A stretch of 64,000 nt of DNA from positions 1-64,000 of the forward strand of contig NZ_QNRC01000012.1 of assembly GCF_003709565.1 (NCBI RefSeq). Direction: 5' to 3'. The notes beneath the pieces were generated by a model. The model was not told the DNA's origin. It saw only the letters and a program-made list of their open reading frames with translations, and ran no database searches. Below, piece after piece: positions 17,659 through 26,419 of this stretch. The stretch comes from Paracoccus sigandri. Lineage in GTDB: Bacteria > Pseudomonadota > Alphaproteobacteria > Rhodobacterales > Rhodobacteraceae. Position numbers and translations under genes: made by a program. How positions within the stretch are numbered: the stretch's first letter is position 1; each line of letters begins with the position of its first letter.

Positions 17659-20313
17659 TCAGCGGCCGCCGGACCACCAGCCGCGGCGCTTGGGCCGGTC
17701 GGCATCGGTCTCGGCCAGCTCGGGCTCGCGCGCCTCGGGCGCCGTGGCGACATTGGCGGCGGGATCCTCGGCCGGCGCGGGTTCCGCGTCGGCATCGGCA
17801 TCCGCGACAGGCTCCTCGGCGGGTTCCGCCTCGGGTGCCGAGGGTTCCTCGGCAGGCGCTTCCTCGGCAGGCGCTTCCGCAACCGGCGCTTCCGCGACGA
17901 TTTCGGCTTCGGCCGGCGCCTCGGAGGCGACGGTTTCCTCGACCGCTTGCGGCGCGGGTTCGGCGGCGGGCTCGGCCACAGGCTCGACCGGCGCGCTGTC
18001 GGCAACCGCCGGTTTCGGCGCATTCAGGCCGGGCAAGGCATCGGCGCGGGCATCCCCTGCCTGGTCGCGCAGGTCGACCACTTCGGGCAGCGCCTCGCCC
18101 TGCAGCTCGGCCCGATCCCCCTTGCGCCGCGACCGGGACCGCGAGCGGGACCGGCGCTTGCCGCCCTCCTCCGCCTCGCCCTCGGGGGCTGCCACAACCG
18201 GCTCTGCCTCGACATCAGGCTCGGCCTCGGCGGCCTCGGCGGCAACGGGTTCGACCTCGTCACCATCGGCGGCGGCGTCCTCGCCCTCGCCCGCCTCCGG
18301 CCGTTCGCCGGGTTTCCGGCGCCGACGGCGGCGGCGGCGGCGTCCGCGGCCCTCGCCGTTCTCGTCCTCGGCAGCGGCCTGCGGCTCCTCGGCGCGCTCT
18401 TCCTCGACCTCCAGATCCTCTTCGACCAGGTCCTCTTCCTCGTCGTCGATCCGCGCCATCAGGTCGGCATCGACCGACAGGACCGGCTGGGCGACCTCGG
18501 GGACGGCGCGGGTCGCGGTCTTGAACTTCTCGATCGCGTAATCGGGCGAGATCAGCGCCGGATCGGCCTCCAGCCGGACCGAGAGCCCATAGCGCGCCTC
18601 GATCCCGGCGATATGCTCGCGCTTGGTGTTGAACAGGAAGTTGATGACCGCGACCGGCGCCTTGACCAGCACCTCGCGCGACCGCTTGCGGGTGCCTTCC
18701 TCCTCGATGGCGCGCAGGATGGTCAGCGCAAGGCTGTCGTCGCTGCGGATCAGGCCGGTGCCGTGGCAATGGGCGCAGGGCTGGGTGGTCGATTCCAGCA
18801 TCCCCGGCCGCAGCCGCTGGCGGCTCATCTCCATCAGGCCGAAGCCCGAGATGCGGCCGACCTGGATCCGCGCGCGGTCCGATTTCAGCTTGTCCTTCAG
18901 GCGCTTCTCGACGGCGGCGTTGTTCTTGCGCTCTTCCATGTCGATGAAGTCGATGACGATCAGCCCGGCCAGATCGCGCAGCCGCAACTGGCGGGCGACC
19001 TCGTCAGAGGCCTCCAGGTTGGTCTTCAGCGCGGTTTCCTCGATCGAGCCTTCCTTCGTCGCCCGGCCCGAGTTCACGTCGATGGCGACCAGCGCCTCGG
19101 TCACGCCGATGACGATATAGCCGCCGGATTTCAGCTGCACGACCGGGTTGAACATCGCCCCCAGGTAGCTTTCCACCTGATAGCGGGCGAAAAGCGGCAT
19201 CTGGTCGCCGTAATGCTTCACGTTCTTCGCGTGGGACGGCATGATCATCTTCATGAAGTCCTTGGCCACGCGATAGCCGCGCTCGCCCTCGACCAGCACC
19301 TCGTCGATCTCCTTGGAGTAGAGATCGCGGATCGAGCGCTTGATCAGGTCGCCCTCCTCGTAGATCGGCGCGGGGGCGATGGACTTGAAGGTCAGATCGC
19401 GGATCTGTTCCCACAGGCGCAGCAGGTATTCGTAGTCGCGCTTGATCTCGGTCCGGGTGCGCTGGCTGCCGGCGGTGCGGATGATCAGGCCCGCGCCCTT
19501 CGGCACGTCCAGCTCGCCCGCGATGTCCTTCAGCTTCTTGCGGTCGGCCGCATTGGTGATCTTGCGGCTGATGCCGCCGCCGCGCGCGGTGTTGGGCATC
19601 AGCACGCAGTAACGGCCGGGCAGCGACAGGTAGGTGGTCAGCGCGGCGCCCTTGTTGCCGCGTTCCTCCTTGACGACCTGGACCAGCATGATCTGCCGGA
19701 CCTTGATCACTTCCTGGATCTTGTAGCGGCGCGGGCGCGGCTTCTTCGAGACGCGGATTTCCTCGGTCACGTCCTCTTCGGCGACGGATTCGATCGTCTC
19801 GTCGCGGTCCGAGGCATCGCTTTCGGGCCGGTCGCCGGCATCGTCGGCGCCCTGGTCGTCGCCGTTGTCGCCCGCCTCGGCCGCGCTATCGGCGTCGGCT
19901 TCGATATCGGCCGAGGCCGCCTCCTGCGTGGCGATCTCGTCGCCCTGCTCGGCCTTCTGCGCCCTGGGGGCGGGCTTGCGGCGGCGTCCGCGCGGGCTGG
20001 ATTCCTCGGCCTCCTGCGCCTCGGCATAGGCGCGTTCCTCGGCGATCAGCGCCTCGCGGTCGGCGGCGGGGATCTGGTAGTAATCCGGGTGGATCTCGGC
20101 GAAGGCCAGGAAACCGTGGCGGTTGCCGCCGTAATCCACGAAGGCCGCCTGCAGCGAGGGCTCGACCCGCGTGACCTTGGCCAGGTAGATGTTTCCGGAA
20201 AGCTGTCGCTTGTTTACGGTCTCGAAATCAAATTCTTCGACCTTTGTTCCATCGACCACGACCACCCGAGTTTCCTCGGCATGGGTGGCGTCGATCAGCA
20301 TCTTTTTTGCCAT
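17659..20313 (-). CDS. rne: Ribonuclease E
   Basis: An 884-residue endoribonuclease central to mRNA decay and rRNA processing. The start MAKKMLIDATHAEETRVVVV is followed by an S1 domain (NIYLAKVTRVEPSLQAAFVD, YGGNRHGFLAF) that is split by an acidic low-complexity insert of roughly 120 residues (about 85-205). It resumes at EVIKVRQIMLVQVVKE. The DNase I-like catalytic part shows AIDVNSGRATKEGSIEETALKTN and GLIVIDFIDMEERKNN. The zinc-link CAHCHGTG follows. The C-terminal scaffold has Arg-rich blocks, a long Glu/Ala/Pro-rich stretch and a terminal RRGWWSGGR. Split S1 domains are known in alphaproteobacterial RNase E. Confidence 0.96.
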   Translation of the reverse strand: MAKKMLIDATHAEETRVVVVDGTKVEEFDFETVNKRQLSGNIYLAKVTRVEPSLQAAFVDYGGNRHGFLAFAEIHPDYYQIPAADREALIAEERAYAEAQEAEESSPRGRRRKPAPRAQKAEQGDEIATQEAASADIEADADSAAEAGDNGDDQGADDAGDRPESDASDRDETIESVAEEDVTEEIRVSKKPRPRRYKIQEVIKVRQIMLVQVVKEERGNKGAALTTYLSLPGRYCVLMPNTARGGGISRKITNAADRKKLKDIAGELDVPKGAGLIIRTAGSQRTRTEIKRDYEYLLRLWEQIRDLTFKSIAPAPIYEEGDLIKRSIRDLYSKEIDEVLVEGERGYRVAKDFMKMIMPSHAKNVKHYGDQMPLFARYQVESYLGAMFNPVVQLKSGGYIVIGVTEALVAIDVNSGRATKEGSIEETALKTNLEASDEVARQLRLRDLAGLIVIDFIDMEERKNNAAVEKRLKDKLKSDRARIQVGRISGFGLMEMSRQRLRPGMLESTTQPCAHCHGTGLIRSDDSLALTILRAIEEEGTRKRSREVLVKAPVAVINFLFNTKREHIAGIEARYGLSVRLEADPALISPDYAIEKFKTATRAVPEVAQPVLSVDADLMARIDDEEEDLVEEDLEVEEERAEEPQAAAEDENGEGRGRRRRRRRRRKPGERPEAGEGEDAAADGDEVEPVAAEAAEAEPDVEAEPVVAAPEGEAEEGGKRRSRSRSRSRRKGDRAELQGEALPEVVDLRDQAGDARADALPGLNAPKPAVADSAPVEPVAEPAAEPAPQAVEETVASEAPAEAEIVAEAPVAEAPAEEAPAEEPSAPEAEPAEEPVADADADAEPAPAEDPAANVATAPEAREPELAETDADRPKRRGWWSGGR

Positions 20314-20846
20314 TTTTATGTCTTTCGCGCAGGCATGCGCCGGGTGGCGCCAAGGGCGCCCCCGGTTGATGGCTGCGATATGATGAGGACACGGGCGCCG
20401 CGGCAGAGACAAGCCGACCCTGGGCCGGACATGCCGTCCGCCTCCCCTGGTCCGATCCTTCCTGCGCGCGCGTCATCGCGTCTGTTCCTTCGAAATACCC
20501 GGCGGCACGAGGCCGGACCGGGTCGCTGTCCGTTACCGCCCCCGGCGCGAATGACCGCAGCGAAGGGCGCGTTTTCCGCGTGGCACATGCTGCCCGCCAA
20601 TCGGTCGGGACCAGAGGTGCCACGCTGCGAAACTGTCGGCGCAAGCAACCCGTGGTTGAGGATCGCAAAGCGCATGACTGCAACATAGAGGCTATGACAG
20701 GGCGATTTCAATGGCGAAAATCCGACCAATCGTCTCGGTTGATCGGCATCGGCCAGGACCGGCCGTCGCGGCCCCGCCTCGCAGGCAGTCGAAAACGCCG
20801 CGACATGGCCCCGCGGTCTTGCAGGAATTCAGCCCCTTGACCGGGA
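20314..20846 (-). other. Long rne leader and trmB-rne gap
   Basis: This 533-base stretch has no convincing gene. A small plus-strand frame at 20580-20840 and a minus-strand frame at 20316-20729 lack ribosome sites and family features. If the promoter at 20682-20711 is real, about 360 bases of untranslated leader precede rne. That is a feature of E. coli rne, where the leader mediates autoregulation by RNase E cleavage. The start-proximal part is less GC-rich than the genome. Confidence 0.45.
20682..20711 (-). promoter_or_regulatory. Candidate rne promoter
   Basis: On the minus strand TTGAAA (20706-20711) and TATGTT (20682-20687) are separated by 18 bases. It is one of the better sigma-70-like matches in the window. 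Transcription would begin near 20675, giving an rne leader of about 360 bases. Confidence 0.45.
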
Positions 20847-21560
20847 TCACCTGCGGCGGAAGGTGGCGTAATGGGGCACCCGCCCCTCGCGCAGAGCCTT
20901 CTGCTCATAGCGGGTGGACAGCCAGTCCTGCCAGGGCTCGGGCCCCTCGGCCACCAGGTCGAACCCGGCCAGGGGCACCTCCTCAAGCGTCTGGCGCATG
21001 TAGTCGGGAATGTCGGTCGCCACGCGGAATTCCGCCCCCGGTTGCATCACCCGTGCCAGCGGGATCAGATGTTCGGGGGTCACGAAGCGGCGGCGATGGT
21101 GGCGCGCCTTGGGCCAGGGGTCGGGATAGTTCAGGAAGGCCTTCGCGATGCTGGCCGGGGGCAGCACGTCCATCAGGTCGCGCGCATCGCCCGGATGGAC
21201 GCTGACATTGCCGACGCCCGCCGCCCGGATCTTGCCCAGGAGCATGGCGACGCCGTTGATGAAGGGCTCGCAGCCGATGATGCCGATCTCGGGATAGCTC
21301 GCTGCCATGTGGACCATGTGCTCGCCGCCGCCGAAGCCGACCTCCAGCCAGACGGGCCGGGCGTCGCCGAAGATCGCCGCCGGGTCGATGGGCGCGCGCG
21401 CGGGGTTTTCCCGAGGCGTGATGCCGCGCGGGCGCAGCTCGCCCAGATCCTCGGAGAGATAGCCCTTCTGGCTCTGGCGCAGGGTCTTGCCATGCCGGCG
21501 GCCGTAGAAGTTGCGGCGCGGCGGGTTCGGGTCGAAGGCGGATTTCGGCGTGTCGCTCAT
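20847..21560 (-). CDS. trmB: tRNA (guanine-46-N7)-methyltransferase TrmB
   Basis: A 237-residue SAM-dependent enzyme that forms m7G46 in tRNA. It has the SAM motif VWLEVGFGGGEHMVHMA, the acidic GCEPFINGVAMLL strand and the characteristic FLNYPDPWPKARHHRRRFV motif that carries the catalytic Asp/Pro residues. The basic N-terminus (RRNFYGRRHGKTLRQSQ) is typical of the family. It stands alone between rnj and rne. A dispersed repeat lies immediately upstream. Confidence 0.96.
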   Translation of the reverse strand: MSDTPKSAFDPNPPRRNFYGRRHGKTLRQSQKGYLSEDLGELRPRGITPRENPARAPIDPAAIFGDARPVWLEVGFGGGEHMVHMAASYPEIGIIGCEPFINGVAMLLGKIRAAGVGNVSVHPGDARDLMDVLPPASIAKAFLNYPDPWPKARHHRRRFVTPEHLIPLARVMQPGAEFRVATDIPDYMRQTLEEVPLAGFDLVAEGPEPWQDWLSTRYEQKALREGRVPHYATFRRR

Positions 21561-21633
21561 GGCGCGGGGCTTTGCACCGGGCGGCGGGCCGGGTCAAGGG
21601 CCGAGCGTTGCGCGGGGTGGCGTCCCGCGGAAG

Positions 21634-21692
21634 CCGGGGGCGCTTCGCCCCCCGGACCCCCCGAGGATATTTGGCCAAGATGAAAGATGGGA
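21634..21692 (+). repeat. Dispersed intergenic repeat, copy A
   Basis: A GC hairpin (CCGGGGGCG pairing across TTCG with GCCCCCCGG, about 21634-21655) is followed by a tail CCCCCCGAGGATATTTGGCC, then AAGATGAAAG. The tail is nearly identical to the one at 42941-42971. It fills the gap between the 3' end of rnj and the 5' end of trmB. Confidence 0.65.
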
Positions 21693-21706
21693 GATCTTTT
21701 GAGGGG

Positions 21707-23383
21707 TCAGTCGGCCATCAGGCGGCTGATGATGACCGTCACCTCGGGCTTCTTGCCGATCTCTTCCATGGCGACCTGGCGGGTGATCTTGCGGATCGCC
21801 TCGTCCAGCTTGCGGTCGTCGCCCACCGTGCGGGCATCGGCGCCTTCCAGGAATTCCGCCAGCTCGCCCTCGACATGGCGCGCCAGGTCGTCGCCGCCGC
21901 GGGTCCGGCCCGGCAGGCCCATCAGCTCGACCCAGGCGTCGGGCAGCACGTTGTCTTCCTCGTCGACGATCACGCTGACCAGCGCATGGCCGTTCAGCGC
22001 CATGCGGATGCGGTCGCGCACGATGCCGTCCATCGCGCCGATCAGCACCGTGCCGTCCAGGTAGAGCCGCCCGGATTCGACCTGATCGACCACCTTCGGC
22101 GCCTCGCCGGTCAGATCCAGCATGGTGCCGTTGACCGCGATCTCGGCCTGCAGCCCCCGGGCGCGAGCCATCTGCACATGTTCGCGCAGATGCATGTGCT
22201 CGCCATGCATGGGGATGACGATCTCGGGCTTCAGCAGCTCGTGCAGCGCCTCGATATCGGGGCGGTTGGCATGGCCCGAGACATGGTAGAGCCCGTCATC
22301 GGCGTCATAGACGTCGACGCCCAGTTCGCTGAGGGCGTTCATGATCCGGCCGACCGGACGCTCGTTTCCGGGGATGGTCTTCGAGCTGAACAGGAAGCTG
22401 TCACCTTCTTTCAGCTGCAGCCCCAGATAGCGGCCGCGCGACAGCTGCGCGCTGGCGGCGCGGCGTTCGCCCTGCGAGCCGGTCACGATCAGCATCACCT
22501 GGTTGCGCGGCAGGCCCGCGGCCTCGTCGGGGCTGATCGTGTCGGGGAAATCGGTCAGAACCCCGGTTTCCAGCCCGACCGAGACCATGCGCCGCATCGC
22601 CCGGCCCAGGAGGCAGACCTTGCGCCCCGAGGCGATCGCCGCCTCGGCCAGGGTCTTCAGCCGGGCGATGTTGCTGGCGAAGGTGGTGGCGACGACCAGG
22701 TTCTTCTGCGCCATCACCCATTCCAGGATCGGATTGGCCAGCACCGCCTCGGACCGGCCGGGATGGGGCGTGAAGATATTGGTGGAATCGCAGGCCAGGA
22801 CCTTGATCCCCCGCCCCTCGCCCGCGATATCGTGCCACAGGATCGGGTCGAAGGGATCGCCGACCACCGGGGTGCCGTCCAGCTTGAAATCGCCGGTATG
22901 GACGATCCGGCCCGCCGGCGTATCGATGATCAGCGCCGCGCTTTCGGGGATCGAGTGGCTGACCGGCACGAATTGCACGGTGAATGGGCCGGTGCGGGTC
23001 ACCTCGGGACGCGGGCCGGTGATGTTCACGACATTGGCGGGATGGCCCATCTCCTCCAGCTTCAGCCGCACCAGGGCGCCGGTGAACTGGCGGGCATAGA
23101 TCGGCACGCCCAGCCGCTGCCACAGATGGCCGACCGCGCCCAGGTGATCCTCGTGGCCATGGGTGATGAAGATCGCCTCCAGCCGGTCGCGGTTCTGCTG
23201 CAGCCAGGCCAGGTCCGGCATGATCAGGTCGATGCCGGGGCTGCCGTCCATGTCGCCGAAGGTCACGCCCAGATCGACGAGGATCAGGCGTTCCTTGCCC
23301 GGCGCGCCATAGCCGTAGACATAGGCATTCATGCCGATCTCGCCCGCGCCGCCAAGCGGCAGATAAATCAGGCGCTCAGCCAT
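21707..23383 (-). CDS. rnj: Ribonuclease J
   Basis: A 558-residue metallo-beta-lactamase/beta-CASP nuclease with 5'-3' exo- and endonuclease activity in mRNA and rRNA maturation. The N-terminus reads IYLPLGGAGEIGMNAYVYGY, and the metal motif THGHEDHLGA is at about residues 74-83. Later motifs include VHTGDFKLD, LACDSTNIF, IVTGSQGE and PMHGEHMHLREH. AAGGAG before ATG 23383 fixes the start. The start codon region overlaps the end of coaX by eight bases, so rnj is probably the last gene of the nuo-birA-coaX operon. Both RNase E and RNase J are encoded in this window. Confidence 0.95.
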   Translation of the reverse strand: MAERLIYLPLGGAGEIGMNAYVYGYGAPGKERLILVDLGVTFGDMDGSPGIDLIMPDLAWLQQNRDRLEAIFITHGHEDHLGAVGHLWQRLGVPIYARQFTGALVRLKLEEMGHPANVVNITGPRPEVTRTGPFTVQFVPVSHSIPESAALIIDTPAGRIVHTGDFKLDGTPVVGDPFDPILWHDIAGEGRGIKVLACDSTNIFTPHPGRSEAVLANPILEWVMAQKNLVVATTFASNIARLKTLAEAAIASGRKVCLLGRAMRRMVSVGLETGVLTDFPDTISPDEAAGLPRNQVMLIVTGSQGERRAASAQLSRGRYLGLQLKEGDSFLFSSKTIPGNERPVGRIMNALSELGVDVYDADDGLYHVSGHANRPDIEALHELLKPEIVIPMHGEHMHLREHVQMARARGLQAEIAVNGTMLDLTGEAPKVVDQVESGRLYLDGTVLIGAMDGIVRDRIRMALNGHALVSVIVDEEDNVLPDAWVELMGLPGRTRGGDDLARHVEGELAEFLEGADARTVGDDRKLDEAIRKITRQVAMEEIGKKPEVTVIISRLMAD

Positions 23384-24155
23384 TGCCCATCTCCTTGTTG
23401 TAATCATGTATCAGACGCAGCCCATGCATGGTCAGGTCGTCCTCGATCGCGTCGAAAAGATCAAATCCCTGATCGAATAGCGGCGCAAGCCCCCCGGTCG
23501 CAATGACTTTCATCGGCCGGTGGCGTTCCTCGCGGATCTTCCGCACGATCCCGTCCACCAGGCCGATATAGCCCCAGAAGATGCCCGACTGGATGCAGGC
23601 CACGGTATTCGTGCCGATCACGCTGGCGGGCATGGTCACGTCGACATGCGGCAGCGAGGCCGCGCCCATGTGCAGCGCCTCCAGCGACAGGTTCACCCCC
23701 GGCGCGATCACCCCGCCGATATAGGCGCCGTCGTCATCGACCACATCGAAGGTCGTCGCGGTGCCGAAATCGACCACGATCAGGTCGGGGCCGTGGCGGT
23801 CGAAGGCGGCGACGGTATTGACCAGCCGGTCCGGCCCGACCGAGGTGCCCGGATCGACCCGCGGCGCGACCGGCAGCAGGCAGTCGGGCTTGCCCACCAC
23901 CAGCGGGCGCGTGTCGAAATAGCGGTTGCACAGCACCCGCAGGTTGAAGACCACCCGCGGCGCGGTGGCGCTGATGATGCAGGCATTGATCTGCAGCCCG
24001 AATTTCTGGACCGCGATCAGCGTCGACAGCCAGACGTAATATTCGTCGGCGGTGCGCCGGTGATCGGTGCTGATCCGCCAATGCGCCAGGAACTTGCCGC
24101 CGTCCCAGATCGAGAAGACGGTATTGGTGTTGCCGGTATCGATACAGAGCAGCAT
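23376..24155 (-). CDS. coaX: Type III pantothenate kinase CoaX
   Basis: A 259-residue kinase for the first step of coenzyme A synthesis. The first ASKHA phosphate loop is MLLCIDTGNTNTVFSIWDGG; GPDRLVNTVAAF and VDFGTATTFDVVDDDGAYIGG provide the pantothenate and second phosphate-binding regions. Length is normal for type III enzymes. It begins two bases after birA ends, with a ribosome site (CGAGGG) inside the end of birA, and overlaps rnj by eight bases. The panC-panB pantothenate genes lie 31 kb away in the same window. Confidence 0.95.
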   Translation of the reverse strand: MLLCIDTGNTNTVFSIWDGGKFLAHWRISTDHRRTADEYYVWLSTLIAVQKFGLQINACIISATAPRVVFNLRVLCNRYFDTRPLVVGKPDCLLPVAPRVDPGTSVGPDRLVNTVAAFDRHGPDLIVVDFGTATTFDVVDDDGAYIGGVIAPGVNLSLEALHMGAASLPHVDVTMPASVIGTNTVACIQSGIFWGYIGLVDGIVRKIREERHRPMKVIATGGLAPLFDQGFDLFDAIEDDLTMHGLRLIHDYNKEMGNG

Positions 24156-24156
24156 C

Positions 24157-24930
24157 TCAGCCCTCGCGGAAATAGATGTCGGCGGCGGGGATCAGCACCC
24201 TGCCCCGCGCCGTGGTCAGCATCAGCGCGCCGCTGTCGTCGATCCCCTCGAAGCGGCCCTCGGTCCGGGTCTCGCCGGTGCGGGCGACGATGGTTTCGCC
24301 CAGCCGGGCGGCGCGGGCCAGCCAGGCGCGGCGGATCGGCTGGAACCCGTAGCTGCGCAGCTGGCGCCACCAGTGTTCAAAGGCCGGGGCCAGCACGTCC
24401 AGCAATTCCTCGGGCGCGACCTCCAGCCTCGTCTCGCCCTTCAGGCTGACCGGACGGACCGCGCCGGGCTCGATGGCCCCGTCCTCGGGCGCGGCAGCCA
24501 GGTTGACGCCGATGCCGATGGCCAGCGCCGCGACCTGCGGGCCCGCGCCGGCGCTTTCCAGCAGGATCCCCGACAGCTTGCCGCCGTTCAGCAGCACGTC
24601 ATTGGGCCATTTCAGCGCCAGCCGGCCATGCGGGCCGATCAGGCGGCCAAGCGCATCATGCAGCGCCAGCGCCGCGACGAAGGACAGCCGCGCGGCATCG
24701 CCCGGCCCGCCTTCGGGGCGCAGGACCAGGGTGGCGGCGAAATTGCCCGGCGGATCGGACCAGGACCGTCCGCGCCGGCCGCGGCCGGCCTGCTGCCGGC
24801 GCGCCAGGATCCAGGCCGGCCCGCTCAGCGAGGGGGCCAGGCGCAGGGCTTCGGCATTGGTGCTGTCCACCCGGTCGAGGACGTGCCTTGCCACATCCTC
24901 GGGCCAGCTGTCCCGCGCGGGCTCAGTCAC
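24157..24930 (-). CDS. birA: Biotin--[acetyl-CoA-carboxylase] ligase (no DNA-binding domain)
   Basis: A 257-residue biotin protein ligase. The biotinyl-AMP loop GRGRRGRSW is at about residues 49-57, [20 protein letters not shown] follows at about 113-132, and a small C-terminal SH3-like domain ends the protein ([14 protein letters not shown]). The winged-helix repressor domain of E. coli BirA is absent, so it should only attach biotin. Its start overlaps the end of nuoN by eight bases. A biotin ligase gene after the complex I genes is also described in P. denitrificans. Pyruvate carboxylase, a likely substrate, is encoded immediately upstream of the nuo operon. Confidence 0.94.
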   Translation of the reverse strand: MTEPARDSWPEDVARHVLDRVDSTNAEALRLAPSLSGPAWILARRQQAGRGRRGRSWSDPPGNFAATLVLRPEGGPGDAARLSFVAALALHDALGRLIGPHGRLALKWPNDVLLNGGKLSGILLESAGAGPQVAALAIGIGVNLAAAPEDGAIEPGAVRPVSLKGETRLEVAPEELLDVLAPAFEHWWRQLRSYGFQPIRRAWLARAARLGETIVARTGETRTEGRFEGIDDSGALMLTTARGRVLIPAADIYFREG

Positions 24931-26410
24931 CCGCCGGGGTCTCTGCCGGGGCGCCGGCGGCTGCCGCCTCGCCCGGCACCAGCGATTGCGCGGCGGTGGC
25001 GGCGGCTTCCTCGACGCCCATCATCGAGATGGCGCCCAGCAGCAGGACGGCGGCCGGAACCAGCAGCGCGACAAGCTGCACCGGGCCCATGCGGCTGTCC
25101 ACGCCCTCGGAATCGGCGCCGAAATACATGTAGTAGACGATGCGCAGGTAATAGAAGGCGCCGATGACCGAGGCGATCACGCCCAGCACCGCCAGCCAGG
25201 CCATGCCGGCCTCGACCGCCGCGGACAGCACGCCGTATTTCGCGAAGAAGCCCAGGAAGGGCGGCACGCCGGCAAGGCTGAACATCAGAAGCAGCACCGC
25301 CAGCGCCTTCAGCGGCGCGGCCTTCGCGAACTGGTTCAGGCTGTCCAGGTCGGTGACAGGACGGCCGTCGCGTTCCAGGGACAGGATGAAGGCGAAGGTG
25401 CCGACGTTCATCACCGCATAGATCGCCATGTAGAGCAGCATCGCCTGCACGCCATAGGCGGTGCCCGCCGCCAGACCGACCAGCGCGAAGCCCATATGCG
25501 CGATCGAGGAATAGGCCATCAGCCGCTTGACGTTGCGCTGGCCGATCCCGGCGATCGAGCCGAGGAACATCGACATCACCGCCAGCGCCGCGACGATCTG
25601 GCCCCAGTCGCCGGGAACGGTGCCGAAAGCCTCGAACAGCAGCCGCGCGATCAGCGCCATGGCGGCGACCTTGGGGGCGGTCGCGAAGAAGGCCGTCACC
25701 GGCGTGGGCGAGCCTTCATAGACGTCGGGCGTCCACATGTGGAAGGGCACGGCCGAGACCTTGAAGGCCAGGCCGATGGTCAGGAAGACCATGCCGAACA
25801 GCACCCCCAGCGACATCTCGCCCGCGCTCATCGTCGAGATGATGCCCTCGAAGGTGGTGGTGCCGGCGAAGCCGTAGACCAGCGAGGCGCCGTAGAGCAG
25901 GATCCCCGAGCTGAGCGAGCCCAGCACGAAATATTTCAGCCCCGCCTCCGAGGATTTCACGCTGTCGCGGCGCATGGCGGCCACGACATAGAGCGACAGC
26001 GATTGCAGCTCCAGCCCCATGTAGAGCGACAGCAGGTCGCCGGCCGAAACCATGATCATCATGCCAAGCGCGGCCAGGGTGATCAGGATCGGGAATTCGA
26101 AGCGCAGAAGCCCGTGGCGGTGCATGTAATCCGCGCTCATCGCCAGGACGGCGGCGGCGGCGACCAGCAACGTGACCTTGGCGAAGCGCGCGAAAGCATC
26201 GTCGATGAACACGCCGAAGAAGGCGGTGCCCTCGGGCCGGTCCGTGAAGCCGACATAGAAGGCGGCGACCAGCAGCGCGGCCACCGTCACCCACAGGATC
26301 TGCCGGGCGATATTGTCCTTGCCCAGATAGGCCCCGGCCATCAGCGCCAGCAGCGCATAGAGGGCCAGCAGCAGCTCGGGCAGGATCGTCGAGAAATCGA
26401 GCGCGGTCAT
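24923..26410 (-). CDS. nuoN: NADH-quinone oxidoreductase subunit N
   Basis: A 495-residue antiporter-like membrane subunit of complex I (Nqo14), with about fourteen hydrophobic segments. Typical motifs are [11 protein letters not shown] with the key membrane glutamate, [41 protein letters not shown] and [14 protein letters not shown]. An Ala/Pro-rich C-terminal tail ([16 protein letters not shown]) overlaps the start of birA. It takes part in proton pumping. Confidence 0.97.
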   Translation of the reverse strand: MTALDFSTILPELLLALYALLALMAGAYLGKDNIARQILWVTVAALLVAAFYVGFTDRPEGTAFFGVFIDDAFARFAKVTLLVAAAAVLAMSADYMHRHGLLRFEFPILITLAALGMMIMVSAGDLLSLYMGLELQSLSLYVVAAMRRDSVKSSEAGLKYFVLGSLSSGILLYGASLVYGFAGTTTFEGIISTMSAGEMSLGVLFGMVFLTIGLAFKVSAVPFHMWTPDVYEGSPTPVTAFFATAPKVAAMALIARLLFEAFGTVPGDWGQIVAALAVMSMFLGSIAGIGQRNVKRLMAYSSIAHMGFALVGLAAGTAYGVQAMLLYMAIYAVMNVGTFAFILSLERDGRPVTDLDSLNQFAKAAPLKALAVLLLMFSLAGVPPFLGFFAKYGVLSAAVEAGMAWLAVLGVIASVIGAFYYLRIVYYMYFGADSEGVDSRMGPVQLVALLVPAAVLLLGAISMMGVEEAAATAAQSLVPGEAAAAGAPAETPAGD

Positions 26411-26419
26411 GTGCTTACC

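Noticed and set aside
15529..20688. Very long plus-strand open frame of about 1700 codons
   Set aside because: It runs antisense to ftsW, the DUF1989 gene, ccdA and rne, all with clear family motifs. Its translation is Arg/Ala/Gly/His-rich with no domain, as expected from GC-rich codon bias.
20580..20840. Small plus-strand frame in the rne leader region
   Set aside because: No ribosome site, an Arg-rich composition with no pattern, and it overlaps a likely promoter.
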